A stretch of 27,375 nucleotides of DNA from Firmicutes bacterium CAG:884 (GTDB lineage: Bacteria > Bacillota_I > Bacilli_A > RF39 > UBA660): NCBI GenBank assembly GCA_000433875.1, contig HF993312.1:1-27375 (forward strand). The letters run 5' to 3'. A program made the translations under genes and the position numbers. Positions 1 to 6,818 of the stretch are shown one piece after another. Below the pieces are notes generated by a model. It saw nothing but the letters and a program-made list of their open reading frames with translations, searched no databases and was not told the DNA's origin. The first letter of the stretch is position 1; each line of letters starts with the position of its first letter.

Positions 1-57
1 AAAAAATATTTCCCAGCTGGAAACAAGATAATTGTCGATAATCAAGGTATGAATTGA
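1..57 (+). CDS. Possible C-terminal end of an upstream gene (partial)
   Basis: Frame 1 is open from the first base to a TGA at 55-57 and encodes 18 residues (KKYFPAGNKIIVDNQGMN). The other two forward frames stop at about 31 and 41. A hairpin with a T-run follows nine bases after the stop, as expected at the end of a gene. No function can be assigned from 18 residues, and an open stretch this short can occur by chance. Confidence 0.35.
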   Translation, partial: KKYFPAGNKIIVDNQGMN

Positions 58-65
58 AATAATTT

Positions 66-91
66 AAAATATTTCCCGGGAAATATTTTTT
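66..91 (+). terminator. Perfect palindrome with T-run, likely terminator ahead of dnaX
   Basis: Positions 66-89 form a perfect 24-bp palindrome centred on CCCGGG, with arms AAAATATTTCCC and GGGAAATATTTT. As RNA it can fold into a 10-bp stem with a CCGG loop and ends in a run of T. It lies between the possible upstream stop at 57 and the dnaX promoter, so a terminator is the simplest reading. A perfect palindrome could also be an operator. Confidence 0.55.
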
Positions 92-117
92 AAAAACTTG
101 TTTGTTTTAAATATAAT
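89..117 (+). promoter_or_regulatory. Candidate promoter of dnaX
   Basis: A perfect -10 hexamer TATAAT lies at 112-117. Seventeen bases upstream is a weak -35, TTTAAA, at 89-94. Transcription would begin near 124, giving a leader of about 57 nt before the dnaX ATG at 181. Confidence 0.5.
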
Positions 118-180
118 ATGATAGACTTTTTATTCTAATTTTGATAAAATTATTTTAGTTATTGAATTGGAGAGTTGAAT

Positions 181-1896
181 ATGTATCAAGCTTTATATAG
201 AAAATATCGACCAAGTAATTTTGATGAAGTTGTTGGCCAAAAGGTAATTGTTAAAACTTTAAAAAATGCTATAAAATATGATAGGCTTTCACACGCTTAT
301 TTATTTTGTGGACCAAGGGGTACTGGCAAAACAAGTATTGCTAAAATATTGGCAAAAACTATAAATTGTACGAATTTGCAGGATTATTTACCTTGTAATG
401 AATGCGAAAATTGCTTACAATATAATAATAAACAAAGTGTTGATATTATAGAAATTGATGCTGCATCAAATAATGGTGTTGATGAAATAAGAGAATTAAG
501 AGATAAAGTTGGTTTGGTTCCATCTTTTGGTAAATATAAAATATATATAATTGATGAGGTCCATATGCTAACTACTAGTGCTTTTAATGCTTTATTAAAA
601 ACCTTGGAAGAACCGCCAAAACATGTTATTTTTATTTTAGCTACAACTGAACCTTTTAAGATACCGATTACTATTTTATCTCGTTGTCAGCGATTTGATT
701 TTAAGAAGATATCTGTTGATGATATTGTTTCTAGATTGCGTGCTATTGCTGATGCAGAAAATATCAAAATAAAAGATGAAATATTAAAAGAAATTGCAAT
801 TTTATCAGATGGTGGAATGCGTGATTCAATTAATCTTCTTGATCAGGTAAACGCTTATGTTGGTGGTGAAAAAGAAGTTACCTACGAAGACGTTCATGAT
901 GTAAATGGTACTTTAAAACCAGAAGAACTCTATGATTTTATTAGCAAAATTAAGAATAATGACTTGAAAGATGCTCTTTTACTATCTGATTCTTATAATG
1001 ATATCGGCAAAAATATGACAAAAGTATTAGAAGAATTAATTTCTTTCTTTAGAAATATTTTAATTGCTAAAGTTGTTCCGGATTATTTAAATGATAATAT
1101 TTATTTTGATTTTTATAAGAAAATTGCTTCTTCTTATACCGTTGAACAAATTAATGATATTATGAAATTAATGAATAATTCATTATATGATATGAGAATT
1201 AGTAATAATCCTAAGGTATTATTTGATTTACTCGTTTTAAATATTGCTGAAATTTCAAAAGAAAAAACAGTTCCTATTGAAAAAGAAAAAGTAGAGCAAA
1301 AAATAAATTATAATAATGAAAATGTTGAACAAAAAATAAATTATAATTATAATAAAGAAGAAAATGCTAAAGAAAATTCAATTTCAAATGTTCAAAATAG
1401 GGCGCAAAAGAAAATTGTTGTTAAAATAGATGATGAAAACACAAAAAAATGGGAAGAAAAAAAGAATATTCGTATAGGAAATACTCTTGCTTGTTATAAT
1501 CGTTTATTACTAACAGAAGTAAGGGAAAAATTACCTGAAGTTAGAAATTATATATTAGATATTAATTATAATTTTGTTGCAAGCCTTGTTGTTGATGGTA
1601 CATTAAAAGCAGCCGGTGGTGATTATTTAGTTTTTGTTTATAATAATGTTCACGATGCCAATTTGTTTAATGATAATATAGATAAGATTGAATTATTGTT
1701 TGAAATATTGTATAATAAAAAATATAAAGTTATTGCTACTTCTATTGATGAATGGGAAAAAATTAGAGATGATTTTAATCATAAAAGAAAGGTATTTACC
1801 TTCACTCCTGAAAAAGAAGAAAATACCAATTTAGAAACTAATAATTTGACTAATCAAATAGAAGAAGATTTTGGAAGTTTAATAACTGTTGAATAG
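181..1896 (+). CDS. dnaX: DNA polymerase III clamp loader subunit gamma/tau
   Basis: ATP-driven subunit of the clamp loader that places the sliding clamp on primed DNA. The 571-residue protein opens with the family signature MYQALYRKYRP. It has Walker A GPRGTGKT at residues 44-51, zinc-binding Cys63/72/75/78, Walker B with DEVH at 125-128, a sensor-1 motif ATTEP at 154-158 and the SRC motif near 167-169. A Lys/Glu/Asn-rich linker (about 360-425) precedes a tau-like C-terminal domain. I chose the ATG at 181: the GGAGAG at 169-174 sits six bases upstream, whereas the TTG at 175 would have no spacing. It heads the dnaX-ybaB-recR operon arrangement typical of Bacillota. An in-frame A AAA AAG at 1458-1464 may allow -1 frameshifting to a shorter gamma form (see findings). 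Confidence 0.97.
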   Translation: MYQALYRKYRPSNFDEVVGQKVIVKTLKNAIKYDRLSHAYLFCGPRGTGKTSIAKILAKTINCTNLQDYLPCNECENCLQYNNKQSVDIIEIDAASNNGVDEIRELRDKVGLVPSFGKYKIYIIDEVHMLTTSAFNALLKTLEEPPKHVIFILATTEPFKIPITILSRCQRFDFKKISVDDIVSRLRAIADAENIKIKDEILKEIAILSDGGMRDSINLLDQVNAYVGGEKEVTYEDVHDVNGTLKPEELYDFISKIKNNDLKDALLLSDSYNDIGKNMTKVLEELISFFRNILIAKVVPDYLNDNIYFDFYKKIASSYTVEQINDIMKLMNNSLYDMRISNNPKVLFDLLVLNIAEISKEKTVPIEKEKVEQKINYNNENVEQKINYNYNKEENAKENSISNVQNRAQKKIVVKIDDENTKKWEEKKNIRIGNTLACYNRLLLTEVREKLPEVRNYILDINYNFVASLVVDGTLKAAGGDYLVFVYNNVHDANLFNDNIDKIELLFEILYNKKYKVIATSIDEWEKIRDDFNHKRKVFTFTPEKEENTNLETNNLTNQIEEDFGSLITVE

Positions 1897-1911
1897 AAAT
1901 GAGGAAAAAAT

Positions 1912-2202
1912 ATGAATATGCAAGCTATGCTTAGACAAGCGCAAAAATTACAAAGTGAAATGATGAAAGAAAAGAAAGCCATTGATGAAACATTATTTGA
2001 AGGTGTTTCTGCTTTAGTAACTGTTAAAGCATATGGTAACAGAAAAATTGAAAGTGTTGAAATAAAAGATGAAGCAATGGAAGATAAAGAAATGCTTCAA
2101 GATATGTTATTGATTGCTTTTAATGATTTAATTGAAAAAATCGATAAAAAGACAGAAGAAAAAATGGGTAAATATACTAATGGTATGAGTGGATTATTTT
2201 AA
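1912..2202 (+). CDS. ybaB: YbaB/EbfC family nucleoid-associated protein
   Basis: Small DNA-binding protein of the YbaB/EbfC family, which forms dimers and is usually encoded between dnaX and recR. The 96-residue product begins MNMQAMLRQAQKLQSEMM, the typical amphipathic helix. It continues through a short beta region (VTVKAYGNRKIESVEI) to a helical tail ending with the glycine-bearing TNGMSGLF. Its length is slightly under the usual 100-110 residues. A GAGGA at 1901-1905 lies six bases before the ATG. The gene follows dnaX by 15 bases, and its TAA overlaps the recR ATG by one base, so translational coupling is likely. Its exact cellular role is not well defined in the family. Confidence 0.93.
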   Translation: MNMQAMLRQAQKLQSEMMKEKKAIDETLFEGVSALVTVKAYGNRKIESVEIKDEAMEDKEMLQDMLLIAFNDLIEKIDKKTEEKMGKYTNGMSGLF

Positions 2203-2807
2203 TGAATTACATTAATTATTCAAAACCTATTCAAGATTTAATTGAGTGTTTTAAAAAAATTCCTGGTGTAGGTGAAAAGAGTGCTGAAAGAATGGCTTTA
2301 TGGGCTATTGATTGTGATGAAGACTTTATAAATACATTTGCTGATGCTTTGATACACGGAAAAACTGATATAAAAAGATGCTCAATTTGTAATAATTTTT
2401 CTACTAATGATATTTGCGATATTTGCCAAGATAAAGATCGCGATGAAAGTGTTATTTGTGTTGTTGAAAAACCTAAAAATGTCATTTTGTTTGAAAAAAC
2501 AGGCTCATTTAATGGAAAATATCATGTTCTAGATGGTCTTATTAGTAATGGTAATTATAATAATATAAATATAGAAAAGTTACTTAAAAGGTTAGATGAT
2601 GGGAATATTAAAGAAATTATACTTGCACTTGAACCTAATATTGATGGTGAAGTTACTTCTCTTTATATTTCTAAGTTGTTAGAATCAAAAAATGTTAAGA
2701 TATCTAAACTTGCTCATGGTGTACCACTTGGTGCTGATATGGACTATTTAGACTTGCTTACTTTGGAAACTGCACTTAATGATAGAAAACAAATTAATAG
2801 TAAATAA
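2202..2807 (+). CDS. recR: Recombination mediator protein RecR
   Basis: RecR works with RecO (and RecF) to load RecA on gapped DNA covered by single-strand binding protein. The 201-residue protein has the expected order: a helix-hairpin-helix around IPGVGEKSAERMA (residues 20-32), a four-cysteine zinc finger (Cys60, 63, 72, 75) and a Toprim domain from about 83, starting VICVVEKPKN and carrying ALEPNIDGE at 142-150. It ends in the terminal motif GVPLGADMDYLD (173-184). Its length matches the family (about 198). The ATG overlaps the ybaB stop (TAATG). An AT-rich hairpin spans the stop codon. Confidence 0.97.
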   Translation: MNYINYSKPIQDLIECFKKIPGVGEKSAERMALWAIDCDEDFINTFADALIHGKTDIKRCSICNNFSTNDICDICQDKDRDESVICVVEKPKNVILFEKTGSFNGKYHVLDGLISNGNYNNINIEKLLKRLDDGNIKEIILALEPNIDGEVTSLYISKLLESKNVKISKLAHGVPLGADMDYLDLLTLETALNDRKQINSK

Positions 2808-2817
2808 TTTGTTTTTT
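2786..2817 (+). terminator. Weak AT-rich hairpin across the recR stop
   Basis: The arms AAAACAAATTA (2786-2796) and TAATTTGTTTT (2805-2815) pair perfectly over 11 bp around an 8-base loop, and the 3' arm runs into T residues. There is only one G-C pair, so it would be a weak terminator at best. It may instead act as partial attenuation or mRNA end protection within the operon. Confidence 0.35.
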
Positions 2818-2844
2818 GCTCATATATATTAATGGGTGGACAAA

Positions 2845-3033
2845 ATGTTAATAAAAAAAATATTTAAAATTATACAAAGATTAGTTTTAAGTTTCTTACT
2901 TTTATATGCATATAATGTATTTGCGGTTTCTTATAATATGACTATACCAATTAATTATTATACTCTTGGAATGCTTCTTTTATTTGATATTCCAGGATTA
3001 CTTTCTTTGATATTCATTTTCTTTATTGCTTAA
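2845..3033 (+). CDS. bofA: BofA-like membrane protein (pro-sigma-K processing inhibitor family)
   Basis: The 62-residue protein has two hydrophobic helices (about 10-30 and 42-61). Between and within them is the segment IPINYYTLGMLLLFDIPGLL. This resembles the conserved C-terminal IPIN...GIPG part of BofA, which in Bacillus holds the SpoIVFB protease inactive in the forespore outer membrane until late sporulation. Location supports this: in B. subtilis bofA lies just after recR. I chose the ATG at 2845 because GGGTGGA (2834-2840) is a good ribosome site for it; the GTG at 2836 lies inside that site. The protein is shorter than B. subtilis BofA (about 87 residues). Whether it acts on a sigma-K pathway here cannot be told from the window. 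Confidence 0.72.
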   Translation: MLIKKIFKIIQRLVLSFLLLYAYNVFAVSYNMTIPINYYTLGMLLLFDIPGLLSLIFIFFIA

Positions 3034-3048
3034 TTTAAGGAGTTTTAT

Positions 3049-3951
3049 ATGTTTGATGTTTTAAAAAGTGAACAAGAAAAAGCGGTTGATTTTATTGAAA
3101 AAAATTATGAAAATAATTCTTTTTCGCATGCTTATATAGTTGAAGTTAAAAATTATAATAATTTAGAACTTTTTTTGAATTATTTTGTTTCTAAACTTTT
3201 AGATGAGGATAATATAGATATTAATAATAACGGGGATATATATATAATTAAACCTGATAATGGTACTATTAAAAAGAATCAAATAGATGAACTTCAAAAG
3301 AATTTTTTTACAAAATCAGTTATTTCTAAAAGAAAAGTTTATATTATGTATGGTGCGGATAAGATGAATGATATTAGCGCTAATTCGCTTCTTAAGTTTA
3401 TAGAAGAACCAGAAAATAATATTTTTGCTATTTTAATTACTGAAAATAGATTTGCTCTATTAAAAACAATTTTATCAAGATGTCAGGTATTAAGATTAAA
3501 ATCTAATAATCTTGATAGAAATAATGATGATGTTTTAAATATTATCTATTATGCTTCTAATAGTGCTAGACCTTTAGATGAATCATCATATGATTATGTT
3601 AAATCTATTATGGAAAAGGTTTTGAGTTTTGTTGATTGCTATGAAAAAACAGGAATGAATGCTTTAACGCAAACAAATGTTTTCTTTGGTAAAATGGTAA
3701 AGAATGATATTGATTTATTTTTAGATATTTTAATTTTCTTTTATTATGATATAATAAGAATATATTCTGGTTTTGAACCAAATACTTTTAATATAAGTCC
3801 TTTGGTTGAATATGTTAAGGATAATAATACCACTTCCAGTATTAGTTCAAAGATTAGAAGTTCTGTTTTGATGAAAAATAAATTGAAATATAATATTAAT
3901 GGTAATTTATTAATAGAAAGGCTTATTTTGCTTTTTGAAGGGAGATGTTAA
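3049..3951 (+). CDS. holB: DNA polymerase III clamp loader subunit delta'
   Basis: Non-motor AAA+ member of the clamp loader. The 300-residue product shares the DnaX pattern SHAYIVE near residue 26, the helix ANSLLKFIEEPENNIFAILI (111-130) and the SRC motif at 143-145. It has no Walker A lysine motif where DnaX has one (VEVKNYNN instead) and no zinc cysteines, which fits delta' and not a second DnaX. AAGGAG at 3037-3042 lies six bases before the ATG. In many Bacillota tmk and a PSP1-type gene flank holB; here tmk is missing upstream and the PSP1 gene ricT follows after two bases. Divergence outside the core is high, as is usual for delta'. Confidence 0.9.
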   Translation: MFDVLKSEQEKAVDFIEKNYENNSFSHAYIVEVKNYNNLELFLNYFVSKLLDEDNIDINNNGDIYIIKPDNGTIKKNQIDELQKNFFTKSVISKRKVYIMYGADKMNDISANSLLKFIEEPENNIFAILITENRFALLKTILSRCQVLRLKSNNLDRNNDDVLNIIYYASNSARPLDESSYDYVKSIMEKVLSFVDCYEKTGMNALTQTNVFFGKMVKNDIDLFLDILIFFYYDIIRIYSGFEPNTFNISPLVEYVKDNNTTSSISSKIRSSVLMKNKLKYNINGNLLIERLILLFEGRC

Positions 3952-3953
3952 AG

Positions 3954-4742
3954 ATGGAAGTAATTGGTGTTCGTTTTTCGTTTTCAAATAGAATAATTTA
4001 TTATTCATTTGAAGGATTAGAATGTAGTAAGGGTAGTAGTGTTGTTTGCGCAACTGAATATGGTAATCAATTAGGTAGTGTTGTTACGAATGCTATTGAT
4101 ATTGATCCTAGTAAAATAAATTATCCTATTAATTCTATATCTAGAATTGCAAATGAAAATGATATAAAAAACAATGAAAAAAATATAAGTGATGCTTTAC
4201 TTGCACTTGAAAAGAGTAAAAAACTTGCTATAAAACATAAGCTTGATATGCACATTATAAATGCTCTTTATACCTTAGAACGTGATCAATTATTGTTTTT
4301 CTTTGTTGCTGATTCAAGGGTTGATTTTCGTGAACTTGCTCGTGAACTTGCAGCAATTTATAAAACTCGTATTGAATTAAGACAAATTGGAGTTCGTGAT
4401 AAGGCTGGATTAGTAGGAGGAATTGGTATTTGTGGTGGACAACTTTGTTGCGCACGTTTCCTAAAGGAATTTGATTCAGTTTCTATTAATATGGCTAAGA
4501 ACCAAAATATTGCTTTAAATCCAAGTAAAATTAATGGTGTTTGTGGAAGATTATTGTGCTGTTTAAAATATGAAGATGATGTTTATACTAATAAAAGAAA
4601 AGGATTACCTTGTGTAGGCAAAAATTATGATACGGGAAAAGGTATTGGTAAGGTTGTTAGTGTAGATGTTTTATCTAGAACAATTAAAGTTGATGTTAAT
4701 TCAAATGTTATTGAGGTTAAAATAAATGAAAGTAATCAATAA
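3954..4742 (+). CDS. ricT: RicT/YaaT, PSP1-domain iron-sulfur protein of the RNase Y-assisting complex
   Basis: In B. subtilis this protein joins RicA and RicF in a complex carrying Fe-S clusters that promotes RNase Y-dependent mRNA maturation and influences sporulation and competence. The 262-residue product has the PSP1 C-terminal domain and the cysteine set of the family: Cys160, 165, 166 in GICGGQLCCARF and Cys197, 202, 203 in GVCGRLLCCLKY. The nearby IALNPSKINGVCGRLLCC is also typical. I chose the ATG at 3954 (MEVIGVRF, like the family N-terminus); AGGGAG at 3939-3944 is nine bases upstream of it but only one base from the ATG at 3945. It follows holB directly, as in Bacillus, and overlaps the next gene by 17 bases. 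Confidence 0.93.
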   Translation: MEVIGVRFSFSNRIIYYSFEGLECSKGSSVVCATEYGNQLGSVVTNAIDIDPSKINYPINSISRIANENDIKNNEKNISDALLALEKSKKLAIKHKLDMHIINALYTLERDQLLFFFVADSRVDFRELARELAAIYKTRIELRQIGVRDKAGLVGGIGICGGQLCCARFLKEFDSVSINMAKNQNIALNPSKINGVCGRLLCCLKYEDDVYTNKRKGLPCVGKNYDTGKGIGKVVSVDVLSRTIKVDVNSNVIEVKINESNQ

Positions 4743-5430
4743 TGTTTTGGGGTTTGATGGCATAAAAATTGTTCAAGATAGTGAAGGTTTTAAGTTTTCT
4801 TTAGATTCTGTTTTACTTGCTAATTTTGTTACCTTAAATAAAAGTACAAAAAAAATAATGGATATTGGTTCTGGTAATGGAATTATTCCAATTTTACTTT
4901 CTTTAAAAACAGATGCCCATATTGATGGTGTAGAAATTCAAAGGGAAGGTTATTTGAATTCTTTAGAGAGTATAAAACTAAATAAAATGGATAATATTTC
5001 AATTTTTAATGATGACATTAAAGATTTTTATAAAACTTTAGAAAGTGATACATACGATGTTGTTGTATCAAATCCTCCTTATTTTATGGGTAATATCCAT
5101 AATATAAATGAGATGAAAAAAATCGCACGACATTCACTTTCTTTAGATTATAAAGATGTAATAGTTATATCTAAAAAAATCCTAAAAAATAATGGTCTTT
5201 TATCAATTGTTCATAGACCTGAAAATTTAATGGATATACTTATGTTTATGCGATCAAATAATATTGAACCTAAAAAAATTAGGTTTGTTTATCCGTATAA
5301 AGGAAAAAATGCTAATATTTTATTAGTTGAAGGCGCGAAAAATGGAAAACCTGGTTTAAAGGTAATGGATCCTTTGTATGTGTATGAAAATGGTAATTAT
5401 ACTGAAGAAATTAAAAAATATTTTGAATAA
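4726..5430 (+). CDS. SAM-dependent methyltransferase, TrmN6/YabB type (tRNA adenine N6)
   Basis: A 234-residue class I methyltransferase. It has the SAM-binding motif DIGSGNG at 46-52, the acidic end of strand 2 (GVEIQ, 68-72) and the catalytic NPPYF at 116-120, the mark of amino-group (N6-adenine or glutamine) methylation. The FSLDSVLLANF stretch near 25-34 is typical of the YabB/TrmN6 (YfiC) family, which modifies A37 of tRNA-Val in E. coli. B. subtilis also has yabB shortly after yaaT. It starts inside the end of ricT, so translation is probably coupled. The target tRNA is inferred from the family. Confidence 0.88.
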   Translation: MKVINNVLGFDGIKIVQDSEGFKFSLDSVLLANFVTLNKSTKKIMDIGSGNGIIPILLSLKTDAHIDGVEIQREGYLNSLESIKLNKMDNISIFNDDIKDFYKTLESDTYDVVVSNPPYFMGNIHNINEMKKIARHSLSLDYKDVIVISKKILKNNGLLSIVHRPENLMDILMFMRSNNIEPKKIRFVYPYKGKNANILLVEGAKNGKPGLKVMDPLYVYENGNYTEEIKKYFE

Positions 5431-5441
5431 GGGAGATAATT

Positions 5442-6257
5442 ATGGCTACTTTATATTTAATTCCTGTTCCTATTGGTAATTTTGATGATATTACTTATAG
5501 GGCATTAGATACTTTAAAAAATGTTGATGTTTTGTTTTGTGAGGATACTAGAGAAACAGGTATTCTTCTTTCGCATTTTAACATTTCTAAAAAGATGATA
5601 TCAAATAATGAACAGAGTGAGAAAAAAAATATTGATAAAGTAATGGAATATTTGAATAATGGTATGGATGTTGGTATTGTAAGTGATCAAGGATGTCCAA
5701 TTATTAGCGATCCTGGTTATATTATTGTTAGAGAAGCTGCAAATAATGGCTTTAATGTAGTTGCACTTCCTGGTGCGAATGCTTTACTTCCAGCTTTAAT
5801 TGCATCGGGTATTCCACCTTTACCTTTTTCATTTTATGGTTTTTTGAATGCTAAACATAGTAAAAGAATAGATGAACTTAATGAGTTAAAAGGTATTAAA
5901 CATACTTTGATTTTTTATGAGGCTCCGCATAGATTAATAGAAATGTTAGAAGATTTAAAAACTGTATTTGGTGATCGTTATATTTCGGTTTCAAGAGAAA
6001 TTTCAAAAAAGTATGAAGAAGTTTATCGTGGAAGTATTAGCTCAATTATTCCTTCAATTGTTTTAAAGGGTCAATTTGTTATAGTTGTAAGTGGTAATAC
6101 TTATGAATATACTTCCTCTGATTATTTGAGTGAAGTTAATGAATTAGTTAAAAATAGTTATAAGAGCAATGATGCTATTAAGATTGTTGCGCATAAGTAT
6201 GGTATAAAAAAAGATGATGTTTATAGATTGTTTCATGGAATAGGTGATAATAAATGA
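5442..6257 (+). CDS. rsmI: 16S rRNA (cytidine-1402-2'-O)-methyltransferase RsmI
   Basis: RsmI methylates the ribose of C1402 in 16S rRNA using SAM. The 271-residue protein is a tetrapyrrole-methylase-fold enzyme with the N-terminal signature LYLIPVPIGNFDDIT (4-18), CEDTRETG (33-40), SDQGCPIISDPG (81-92) and ALPGANALLPALIASG (108-123). The C-terminal part is the helical extension typical of RsmI. GGGAG just after the previous stop serves the ATG at 5442. In B. subtilis the order yabB-yazA-rsmI (yabC/yraL family) includes a GIY-YIG gene that is missing here. It overlaps pth by four bases (ATGA). Confidence 0.95.
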   Translation: MATLYLIPVPIGNFDDITYRALDTLKNVDVLFCEDTRETGILLSHFNISKKMISNNEQSEKKNIDKVMEYLNNGMDVGIVSDQGCPIISDPGYIIVREAANNGFNVVALPGANALLPALIASGIPPLPFSFYGFLNAKHSKRIDELNELKGIKHTLIFYEAPHRLIEMLEDLKTVFGDRYISVSREISKKYEEVYRGSISSIIPSIVLKGQFVIVVSGNTYEYTSSDYLSEVNELVKNSYKSNDAIKIVAHKYGIKKDDVYRLFHGIGDNK

Positions 6258-6814
6258 AGATGATTGTTGGACTTGGTAATCCAGGTAAAGAATATGAGAA
6301 TACTAGACATAATGTTGGTTTTATGGTTTTAGATAATTGGATGAATAAACATAATTTTACTTTTGATAAAAATAAATTAAATGGTTTATATTCAATTATT
6401 AAATATAATAATGAAGATGTCTTGGTTTTAAAACCTTTAAGTTTTATGAATTTATCTGGTACCGTAATTAGAGCTTTTATGAATTATTATAAAATTGATG
6501 TAAATGATTTGTTAGTTATATATGATGACAAAGATATAGCACTTGGTTCTGTAAAGCTTAAAAAAAATGGTTCTTCTGCTGGTCATAATGGTATAAAAAA
6601 TATTATTGAGAATTTGAAAACAGAAGATTTTAAAAGGTTAAAAGTCGGATTATCGAAAAATAACGTTGATATGGTTTCTTTTGTTTTGGGTAAGTTTAAT
6701 AATGATGAAAGGTGTAAATTAAATGTTGTTTTAAATGAAACAAATGATATATTGGATGATTATTTTGTTATGACATTTGATAATTTAATGAATAAATATA
6801 ATAAAAAAGGATGA
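6254..6814 (+). CDS. pth: Peptidyl-tRNA hydrolase
   Basis: Releases tRNA from prematurely dropped peptidyl-tRNA. The 186-residue product begins MKMIVGLGNPGKEYENTRHNVG, with Asn9 and catalytic His19 at the expected places. It also has LSFMNLSG and the central DDKDIALG and SAGHNGIKNII motifs that shape the active-site cleft. Length matches the family (about 188). The ATG overlaps the rsmI TGA. pth directly upstream of mfd is the standard Bacillota order. Confidence 0.97.
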   Translation: MKMIVGLGNPGKEYENTRHNVGFMVLDNWMNKHNFTFDKNKLNGLYSIIKYNNEDVLVLKPLSFMNLSGTVIRAFMNYYKIDVNDLLVIYDDKDIALGSVKLKKNGSSAGHNGIKNIIENLKTEDFKRLKVGLSKNNVDMVSFVLGKFNNDERCKLNVVLNETNDILDDYFVMTFDNLMNKYNKKG

Positions 6815-6818
6815 TTGT

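Noticed and set aside
1..174. Signal recognition particle RNA upstream of dnaX, as in Bacillus
   Set aside because: I see no conserved SRP hairpin motif (GGAA-type tetraloop with the asymmetric bulge) in the region.
2231..2485. Open frame on the minus strand inside recR, and similar minus-strand frames elsewhere (such as 15437-15655, 17694-17996, 22099-22422, 25968-26279)
   Set aside because: They lie opposite well-supported genes, are rich in Ser/Leu/Ile from reversed AT-rich codons, match no family I know and lack ribosome sites.
4255..4455. Minus-strand frame within ricT
   Set aside because: Shadow of a conserved gene; no ribosome site or recognisable protein.
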